From the NCBI RefSeq assembly GCF_029960645.1, contig NZ_JASBQY010000010.1, positions 62,001-126,000 on the forward strand: a stretch of DNA of 64,000 bases. Direction: 5' to 3'. The notes below the pieces were generated by a model. That model had not been told where the DNA came from. It did not search any database and was given only the letters and a program-made list of their open reading frames with translations. The stretch comes from Arthrobacter sp. AL12. GTDB lineage: Bacteria > Actinomycetota > Actinomycetes > Actinomycetales > Micrococcaceae. Numbering within the stretch: position 1 is the first letter of the stretch; every line of letters starts with the position of its first letter. A program made the position numbers and the translations under genes. This document shows positions 58,506 through 64,000 of this stretch, piece after piece.

Positions 58506-59600
58506 ATGTATCTCGCTCTCCGCGACCTCCGCTTCGCCAAAGGACGTTTCGTTCTGATGGGCGGAGTCGTTGCACTCATCACCCTGCTGCTCGTCCTGCT
58601 CTCCGGACTCACCGCCGGTCTGGGCAACCAGTCGACGTCGGCCCTCGCCGCCCTCCCCGCGGACCAGATTGTCTTCGGGGCCCCCGCCGGAGACAGCGCC
58701 AAGGCGTCGTTTACCGAATCCGAGATCACCCGCAGGCAGTGGTCCGAGTGGGACTCCCGGGAAGGCGTGGCGCACGCCGAGCTGCTGGGTATCAGCCAGA
58801 GCCGGTTCCAGGCGATTGGCCTCGCTGGCGCCCCTTCCGGGACGGCCAGCGTGGCGGTCTTCGGCACGGAGGGAAGCGGCCTGGCGCCGGTCCCCGTGGC
58901 CGAGGGAACGGTCGTGATCGGCAGCGGCCTCGCCGAGGAACTCCAACTGCGCACCGGCAGTAAGGCCACGGTGGGCGGTACCGAACTGACCGTCTCGGCC
59001 GTCGTCCCGGACCAGTGGTATTCCCACACCGGAGTTGTCTGGACCACCCTCGGCGACTGGCGGACGCTGGCCCACATCGCCGGCACTGATGCCGCCGCGA
59101 CCGTCATTGCGATCACCGCCGACGGAGGACAGTCGCTCGACGTCGAGGCCGCCAACGCAGCGGCCGGGACTGTGAGCACTACCCGGGACGGGTCTTTCCA
59201 GGCCCTGGGATCCTACAAAAGCGAAAACGGTTCCCTGCTGCTGATGCAGGCGTTCCTGTATGGGATCTCAGCCCTGGTCATCGTGGCATTCCTGACCGTG
59301 TGGACCGTGCAGCGCACCCGGGATATCGCGGTCCTCAAGGCCCTCGGGGGATCCTCCGGCTACGTCCTCAAGGACGCGATGGTCCAGGCGGCGTTCGTGC
59401 TCCTCGCCGGAGCCACGGCCGGGGGCGCAGCCGGCGTGGCCGGCGGCGTCCTCGCCGCCGGGGTGGCCCCGTTCCTGCTGACCCCGCAGACCACCCTGCT
59501 GCCGGTGGCGGGCATCGTGGTGCTCGGACTGGCGGGCGCGGCCGTGGCGGTCCGGAGCATCACCCGGGTCGATCCGCTCCTGGCCTTGGGCGGCAATTAG
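58506..59600 (+). CDS. FtsX/MacB-like ABC transporter permease
   Basis: A 364-residue permease with four helices: one after residue 14 (FVLMGGVVALITLLLVLLSG) and three near the C-terminus (LLMQAFLYGISALVIVAFLT; AFVLLAGATAGGAAGVAGGV; TLLPVAGIVVLGLAGAAVAV). The large extracytoplasmic domain between residues 40 and 235 is of the MacB/FtsX type. ATG 58506 is preceded by aaaagga. It works with the ATPase 88 bases downstream, and is divergent from a two-component system. Such exporters remove peptides or toxins or take part in envelope stress. Confidence 0.9.
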   Translation: MYLALRDLRFAKGRFVLMGGVVALITLLLVLLSGLTAGLGNQSTSALAALPADQIVFGAPAGDSAKASFTESEITRRQWSEWDSREGVAHAELLGISQSRFQAIGLAGAPSGTASVAVFGTEGSGLAPVPVAEGTVVIGSGLAEELQLRTGSKATVGGTELTVSAVVPDQWYSHTGVVWTTLGDWRTLAHIAGTDAAATVIAITADGGQSLDVEAANAAAGTVSTTRDGSFQALGSYKSENGSLLLMQAFLYGISALVIVAFLTVWTVQRTRDIAVLKALGGSSGYVLKDAMVQAAFVLLAGATAGGAAGVAGGVLAAGVAPFLLTPQTTLLPVAGIVVLGLAGAAVAVRSITRVDPLLALGGN

Positions 59601-59620
59601 CCGCCGTTCCGCACCGCACC

Positions 59621-59660
59621 TCACCTCACCTCACCTCACCTCACCTCACCTCACCTCACC
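59621..59660 (+). repeat. (TCACC)8 pentanucleotide tandem repeat
   Basis: Eight perfect tcacc units follow directly after gcacc in the intergenic gap between the permease stop and the ATPase ribosome binding site. A change in copy number would alter the distance between genes and the RNA there, but would not shift a reading frame. Confidence 0.95.
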
Positions 59661-59687
59661 CAAAATATTCCATGAAAGGCATACATC

Positions 59688-60389
59688 GTGAACACCGCCC
59701 TTAATCTCGCCAGCGTCACCCTGGAGTACCCCGACGGCGACGGCACCCTCAAAGCTCTCGACGACGTCAACGTCAAGCTCGCCCGGGGGGAATTCCTGTC
59801 CCTGGTCGGACCCTCCGGGTCGGGCAAGTCCTCCCTGCTGGCCGTCGCCGCCACTCTCGTCAGGCCCACGGCAGGTCTTGTGGTGATCGGTGGCATCGAT
59901 GCCGGGGGACTGTCCGAGGCGGAGCGCACGTCGCTGCGCCGGGACCAGATCGGCATCATCTTCCAGCAGCCGAACCTGCTGCCGTCCCTGACCGCGCTGG
60001 AGCAGTTGGTGATCAGGGACCACCTGCGCGGCAAACCGGCGCGGGCGGCCACCCGACGTGCCGCCGAGCTCCTGGATCTCGTTGGTCTGGACCCGGCAGC
60101 CGGGAAACGGCCCCACCAGCTCTCCGGCGGCCAGCGGCAGCGGGTCAACATCGCGCGGGCCCTGATGGGGGATCCTGCCGTGCTGCTGGTGGATGAACCA
60201 ACAGCCGCCCTTGACCATGACCGCAGCGAGGCGATTGTGCGGCTGCTGCGCCATGTCACGGAAGAGTTCGGCGTGGCGACGGTGATGGTCACCCACGACA
60301 CCGGATTCGTCCCGCTGACGGATACAGTCGCCAGCATGCGTGATGGCAGGATCTCCGCCCTCCGGCCGGTCAGTCCATCCCTGGCCTGA
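59688..60389 (+). CDS. MacB/LolD-type ABC transporter ATP-binding protein
   Basis: A 233-residue ATPase. Walker A is GPSGSGKSSLL, Q-loop LGIIFQQPNLLPS-like as IGIIFQQPNLLPSLTALEQL, signature HQLSGGQRQRVNIARAL, Walker B VLLVDEPTAALDHD and H-loop MVTHDTGFVP. Length and motifs fit the LolD/MacB ATPases that pair with FtsX-like permeases. The GTG 59688 has an aaagg ribosome binding site. It is part of the same operon as the permease, beyond a microsatellite. Confidence 0.93.
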   Translation: MNTALNLASVTLEYPDGDGTLKALDDVNVKLARGEFLSLVGPSGSGKSSLLAVAATLVRPTAGLVVIGGIDAGGLSEAERTSLRRDQIGIIFQQPNLLPSLTALEQLVIRDHLRGKPARAATRRAAELLDLVGLDPAAGKRPHQLSGGQRQRVNIARALMGDPAVLLVDEPTAALDHDRSEAIVRLLRHVTEEFGVATVMVTHDTGFVPLTDTVASMRDGRISALRPVSPSLA

Positions 60390-60423
60390 GGTCCTGGCCC
60401 GCGGTGCGGGTGCGGCAGCTGCC

Positions 60424-61863
60424 CTAGATCCGGAGGGACGGCACCCCGAGGCCGAATATGTCCCTGAGGGCATATTTAGCGGCGTGGAATCCTGGCATGC
60501 CTGTCACGCCGGGCCCCGGCGGGGTGGAGGAGGAACAGAGGTAGACGCCGGGCAGCGGAGTCCGCCACGGGACCGGGCTGAGGACGGGCCGGCGGATGAT
60601 GCCGCGGAGATCCATCATGCCGGCGCTGAAGTCCCCGCCGACGTAGTTCTCGTTGTACGCACCGAGTTCAGCCGCTGTCGTGACGTGATGGCCGAGGACG
60701 AGGTCGCGGAATCCGGGGGCGAAGCGCTCCAGCTGGGCGGTCACGGCCTCCGCCATGTCCACGGTGGATCCGGCCGGCACATGGCAGTAACTCCACAGAA
60801 CGTGCCGGCCCTCCGGTGCCCGTCCGGCGTCGAAGCCCGATGGCTGGGAGACCAGGACATAGGGCCGTTCCGGATGCCGCCCCGCGGCGACCAGGTTTTC
60901 CGCCTCGGCCATCTCCGCACGGGTACCGCCCACGTGGACCGTGCCGGCGTCGGCAAGTCCGGGCGCCGCCCACGGCACCGGGCCGGAAAGGATGAAGTCG
61001 ACCTTGCAGGCCGCGTTTCCGAACCGGAACGACTCAAGGGCGCGGCGGTAGCCGTCGGGGAGCCTGCCTTCCGCCATGCGCAGCAGCCCGGGCGGCGCCA
61101 CGTCCAGCAGCGTGGCACGGACCGGGGGCAGCTCGTCCAGGGATCCGATCCGGGCCCCGGTTTCCACCGCCCCTCCGTGCGCTTCAATGTCCGCAACCAT
61201 GGCCTGTGCGATCGCCGCGGAGCCGCCTACCGGGACCGGCCAGCCGACCGTGTGGGCCAGGGTCCCCAGCATGAGGCCGGCTCCGGCCGGAGCGGGGGCC
61301 GGGAGTTGCCCCACCGCGTGCGCGGCGACCCCGGTCAGCAGCGCGGGCGCCAGATCCTCCCGGAACCGAAGCCCCCAGAGCGGTGAGCCCTGCTCCAGGA
61401 CCCGGGCTCCGAACAGGGCGGCGGCCACCGGGTCGCGCGGTATGCGCAGGAGCTGGTTCAGCGTCAGGTCCGTGATGCCGTCCGCGCGCTGCACCAGCGG
61501 GCCCATCAGCCGCCCGAAGGCGCGGCCGTCGCGTCCCAGGCCGGCAACAGTGCGCTCGAGTGAGCGGTATGCCAGCGCCGCCCTGCCGCCGTCCAGCGGT
61601 GTCCCGTAGGAGACCTCGGGAACCTCGAGCCGGATCCGTCGGGACAGCTCGAACTCCCGGAAGAACAGCGAGGCCAGGGCCATCGGGTGCACGGCCGAAC
61701 AGACATCGTGAAAGTGCCCCGGCTCCATGAGTTCCGTGGTGCGCAGCCCCCCGCCCGGGGTGGGCGCCGCCTCGTAGACGTGCACCTTCAGTCCGGCGCG
61801 CGCGAGGGTCACCGCCGCGGCGAGCCCGTTCGGTCCTGATCCGACGACAGCGACGTCAGGCAT
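60424..61863 (-). CDS. FAD-dependent amine-oxidase/phytoene-desaturase-like oxidoreductase
   Basis: A 479-residue flavoprotein. The FAD motif VAVVGSGPNGLAAAVTLARA followed by GLKVHVYEAAPTPGGGLRT is typical of the CrtI-like and NAD(P)/FAD-dependent desaturase group, and the C-terminal GVTGMPGFHAAKYALRDIFG forms the second FAD contact. No carotenoid genes are nearby, so the substrate is unknown. ATG 61863 overlaps the stop of the upstream gene by eight bases. Confidence 0.85.
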   Translation of the reverse strand: MPDVAVVGSGPNGLAAAVTLARAGLKVHVYEAAPTPGGGLRTTELMEPGHFHDVCSAVHPMALASLFFREFELSRRIRLEVPEVSYGTPLDGGRAALAYRSLERTVAGLGRDGRAFGRLMGPLVQRADGITDLTLNQLLRIPRDPVAAALFGARVLEQGSPLWGLRFREDLAPALLTGVAAHAVGQLPAPAPAGAGLMLGTLAHTVGWPVPVGGSAAIAQAMVADIEAHGGAVETGARIGSLDELPPVRATLLDVAPPGLLRMAEGRLPDGYRRALESFRFGNAACKVDFILSGPVPWAAPGLADAGTVHVGGTRAEMAEAENLVAAGRHPERPYVLVSQPSGFDAGRAPEGRHVLWSYCHVPAGSTVDMAEAVTAQLERFAPGFRDLVLGHHVTTAAELGAYNENYVGGDFSAGMMDLRGIIRRPVLSPVPWRTPLPGVYLCSSSTPPGPGVTGMPGFHAAKYALRDIFGLGVPSLRI

Positions 61864-63325
61864 CCGCGGACGCCCTCCGCCTGGGCAGCACGGACGCCGC
61901 AGGCCGCAGCAGGTCGACCCGGAACCGGTCCGGAACCCCTTCGAACGGCCCGCCCTGCGGATCATCCATCCCGTATCGGCGGACCACGTCCTGGCTGGGG
62001 TCCCAGACCTCCCAGACCACCCGCGCCATGAGGTAGCCGGTGGCGATCATGTGGAAGACCACGGCGAGGACGTAGTAGGGCATATCAATATTGTGCTGGG
62101 AGACGCCCCCGCTCGTCACCTGTCCAAGGTACATCCAGACGGCCGCCCAGTGCAGCGCCTCGAAGGTCTGCCAGACCAGGAAGTCGCGCCAGCGCGGCCG
62201 GGCCAGGGCAAGCAGCGGGATAAGCCAGATGACGAACTGCGGTGAGTAGACCTTGTTGGTAAGGATGAACGCGGCCACGATCAGGAAGACGAGCTGCGCA
62301 AGGCGGGGCCGCCGGGGCGCGGCAAGGGCCAGCAGGCCGATCAGCACACAGGCCAGCACGAAGAGGTTCAAGGCCAGGGCGTTGATCGCCTCTGGCTGCA
62401 GGGGGAACCAGCCCAGCCGGTCGGCGACGAGGTTGTAGGCAAACCAGGGCGAGCTGTAGCCCGCGGGCCGGTCCTCGGTGAACTGGTAGAAGTATTTCCA
62501 GCCTTCCGGGTTTACGACGAAAACCGGGACGTTGACGGCCAGCCACGCGGCGCCGGCGGCGCCGGCCGTGACCAGGACCGCCCGGATTCTCCCGGTGCGC
62601 AGGGCCAGGAGCAGGACCGCGCCAAGAATCAGCACCGGGTAGAGCTTGGTGGCGGTACCCAGCCCGATGAAGATCCCGGCCAGTACGAGCTTGTTCCGGG
62701 AGAAGCAGTACATGCCCAGGGCCAGCAGCCCCACAGCCCACATGTCCCAGTTGATGGTGCCGGCCAGGATGAGGCCGGGGGCCACCGCGACCATCGCCGC
62801 GTCCCAGGGCCGACGGCGGGCCATCCGTGCTGTGGCGAGGACCGTGACGATCCAGACGGCCAGGATCAGGCCGGCGTTGATGTCGAAGTAGGCCAGGATC
62901 CGGCCGGCCGAGACGCCCTCGCCGGGCACGAGCAGGGCCGTGGCGCCGGCGATGAATCCCATGAGGACGGGGTACTCGAAGAACGTCCCCTGCGAAATGA
63001 AGGGGAACGCGCCGTCGCCGAGGCCCCGGTTCCTGAACAGTTCCGGGAAGTCCGAATAGCAGGTCGCATAGAACTGGCCCGGGGTTTCCCAGCCATTGCC
63101 GCGGCAGAAGGACTTGAGCAGGATGCCGATCACGGCTGCCAGAACGGTGAGTAGGATCAGGACGCGTTCGACGGTGAAAAATCCGGGGGAGACGATGCCG
63201 GGGGCAGCGCGGCGGCCCATGGGTCCACCGATCAGCTCCGTGAAGTTCCTCAGCAGGGGGTCGCTGCGGCTTGGAATGACCAGTCGGACACGTCTGCGGT
63301 GCTCCGGCGGCTTAGTCTCCTGCAT
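61856..63325 (-). CDS. Membrane glycosyltransferase (GT87/DUF2029-like mannosyltransferase)
   Basis: A 489-residue polytopic membrane protein with 11-13 helices. The segment FPFISQGTFFEYPVLMGFIA and the downstream GTATKLYPVLILGAVLLLAL and FILTNKVYSPQFVIWLIPLL are typical of the GT87/PimE-type enzymes that use polyprenyl-phospho-mannose. In actinobacteria such a gene often lies between a PBP gene and rpsF or near cell-wall genes. ATG 63325 is followed by a basic N-terminal segment. Ends eight bases inside the next gene, so the two are coupled. Confidence 0.8.
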   Translation of the reverse strand: MQETKPPEHRRRVRLVIPSRSDPLLRNFTELIGGPMGRRAAPGIVSPGFFTVERVLILLTVLAAVIGILLKSFCRGNGWETPGQFYATCYSDFPELFRNRGLGDGAFPFISQGTFFEYPVLMGFIAGATALLVPGEGVSAGRILAYFDINAGLILAVWIVTVLATARMARRRPWDAAMVAVAPGLILAGTINWDMWAVGLLALGMYCFSRNKLVLAGIFIGLGTATKLYPVLILGAVLLLALRTGRIRAVLVTAGAAGAAWLAVNVPVFVVNPEGWKYFYQFTEDRPAGYSSPWFAYNLVADRLGWFPLQPEAINALALNLFVLACVLIGLLALAAPRRPRLAQLVFLIVAAFILTNKVYSPQFVIWLIPLLALARPRWRDFLVWQTFEALHWAAVWMYLGQVTSGGVSQHNIDMPYYVLAVVFHMIATGYLMARVVWEVWDPSQDVVRRYGMDDPQGGPFEGVPDRFRVDLLRPAASVLPRRRASADA

Positions 63326-63398
63326 GACCCCGAGCTTACCGGGGCAGCCACGGGTGGCGGTGCTGCGCCGGGCAGGCGGCTGAACCGGTGCTTAAACG

Positions 63399-63430
63399 AG
63401 GGAGCCCACGCGCTGCCGCGTGGGCTCCCT
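63399..63430 (-). terminator. Rho-independent terminator-like hairpin downstream of the small peptide gene
   Basis: Stem agggagcccacgcg (63399-63412) and cgcgtgggctccct (63417-63430), 14 bp perfect, loop ctgc. On the minus strand the stem is followed by cgttt, so it ends the small peptide transcript; on the plus strand there is no T run. Confidence 0.75.
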
Positions 63431-63485
63431 GCAGATCAGTTCCGCTGTCAGTCATCGGTTACTCCTTCGATGCACTGGACCTGCC

Positions 63486-63626
63486 TCAGCGGATGAGGCC
63501 CATCTGGTGCATGACGACGTAGACGTCTTCACGCTTCTGGTCGAGGAGTTGTCCGTTGAACAGCGTCGTGTGCCGTGGGGCCGGCTTGAGGGCCCGGCGC
63601 AGTATGCCCTGGAGTTTCTGCTTCAT
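63486..63626 (-). CDS. 46-residue peptide gene, basic
   Basis: The gene starts at ATG 63626 with a strong ggagg eight bases upstream and ends with a TGA at 63486. The product (MKQKLQGILRRALKPAPRHT and onward) is basic at the N-terminus and ends in VYVVMHQMGLIR. No membrane helix or cysteine. A terminator-like hairpin follows. Small size and good signals suggest a real transcript. I know no family. Confidence 0.6.
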   Translation of the reverse strand: MKQKLQGILRRALKPAPRHTTLFNGQLLDQKREDVYVVMHQMGLIR

Positions 63627-63727
63627 GGTGGTCACCTCCCTCCGCCGGCTCGTGCTTAGCGGTCGGGCTGTGGTGCTGGCAATTGTCACGATGGACCTTT
63701 CATAGGTACTGCGGGAACGAGGGGAAT

Positions 63728-63780
63728 TTGGCATGCCAATTAAGGCCCCTGTGAATTGAGGAAGAAAAGGCCGTAATTGG
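63728..63780. repeat. Palindrome and inverted repeat in an AT-rich stretch
   Basis: ttggcatgccaa at 63728-63739 is a perfect 12-bp palindrome. Overlapping it, ccaattaaggcc (63736-63747) and ggccgtaattgg (63769-63780) form an inverted repeat with one mismatch and a 21-base loop. The surrounding 120 bases have far lower GC than the rest, as expected at a mobile element edge. Confidence 0.7.
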
Positions 63781-63886
63781 GCAAAGAAATGCCCGCCGCA
63801 AATTAATCGGTATTCGCAAAGCGAAAGGAGGCGGCGGTGTCATAGCGTCGTAGCAACAACATTGGTTTGAGCGGTGGGAGTTGCTG

Positions 63887-64000
63887 GTGGGTCGCAGGGC
63901 GTTGACGATGTCTGACAGGGCGGATATTGCGGTAGGTATCAAGGCGGGGTGGACGGATCGGCGGATCGGTGCCGATATTGGCCGGGATCACACCGTCGTG
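63887..64000 (+). mobile_element. IS30-like transposase, N-terminal part, cut by window edge
   Basis: The frame from GTG 63887 reads VGRRALTMSDRADIAVGIKA followed by GWTDRRIGADIGRDHTVV and is open to the last base. The RxLTxxDRxxIxxGxxxGWxxxxIGxxIGRDxxVV pattern is the N-terminal helix-turn-helix of IS30-family transposases. The catalytic DDE domain would lie beyond the window. The AT-rich DNA on its left probably includes the IS end; no terminal repeat can be paired without the right side. Confidence 0.7.

Noticed and set aside
58319..59179. Long N-terminal extension of the second histidine kinase
   Set aside because: It is antisense to the FtsX-like permease and the kinase begins with its own ATG at 58318.
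1..64000. tRNA, rRNA or CRISPR array
   Set aside because: No cloverleaf-like sequence, rRNA segment or regular spacer-repeat array was seen while reading both strands; short direct repeats at 36631 lack the even spacers of a CRISPR.

Overview
The window is high-GC DNA from an actinobacterium, most likely an Arthrobacter/Pseudarthrobacter-type member of the Micrococcaceae. This rests on codon use, many GTG and TTG starts, the gene order rpsF-ssb-rpsR-rplI with dnaB a few kilobases downstream, and the mix of LLM flavoenzymes, a csoR-copZ-copA operon and LuxR-type two-component systems. The rpsF to dnaB block suggests the origin-proximal half of the chromosome, but dnaA/dnaN and oriC itself are not in the window.
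Layout. 1-2.3 kb: a drug/lipid ABC exporter operon that is visibly damaged. 2.5-5.5 kb: mscL, an ACT-domain membrane protein, a diacylglycerol-kinase-like lipid kinase and a small protein. 5.5-6.0 kb: fragments resembling a protocatechuate/beta-ketoadipate cluster. 6-10.3 kb: an ATP-dependent DNA ligase, then a coupled LLM flavoenzyme and GH13 enzyme. 10.3-12.1 kb: MoaD-like and BNR-repeat proteins. 12.1-15.2 kb: an ArsR/flavoprotein pair, a universal stress protein and a DinB-family gene with an in-frame stop. 15.2-18.5 kb: the copper operon with candidate CsoR sites. 18.5-26 kb: DUF2277, an orphan WXG100 protein, an EamA/CGNR pair, a lipoprotein, membrane proteins, a MATE pump, DoxX and a double-hotdog thioesterase. 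26-34 kb: dnaB, a DnaA-box-rich intergenic region, two membrane-anchored L7/L12-like proteins, an FMN reductase, PhzF, DUF1801, then rplI-rpsR-ssb-rpsF behind a leader that can fold over its own ribosome binding site. 34-38.3 kb: M18 aminopeptidase, a heavily frameshifted intradiol dioxygenase, a repeat array and an amino acid permease. 38.5-42.5 kb: a four-gene ABC exporter/two-component operon. 42.6-46.8 kb: PAP2/lipid kinase fusion, PAP2 phosphatase, MFS exporter and DeoR regulator. 47-52.4 kb: lactate permease, FAD/Fe-S dehydrogenase and a divergent GntR regulator. 52.4-56.2 kb: ABC-F protein and a penicillin-binding protein. 56.3-60.4 kb: a second two-component system divergent from a MacB-like exporter. 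60.4-64 kb: an FAD desaturase-like enzyme, a GT87-like mannosyltransferase, a 46-residue peptide gene and the start of an IS30-like transposase running off the window.
Themes. Stress and metal defence is prominent (copper, arsenic-type sensing, stress protein, two two-component/ABC modules, MATE, ABC-F). There are two central carbon links (lactate uptake and oxidation; GH13/LLM). Degradation is concentrated in four places (1-2.3, 5.5-6.0, 14.7-15.2, 35.6-36.5 kb), while flanking genes are intact. A nested inverted repeat built on a gcggggtca/tgaccccgc core appears three times between genes. All functional calls are from reading sequence motifs; no database search was run.
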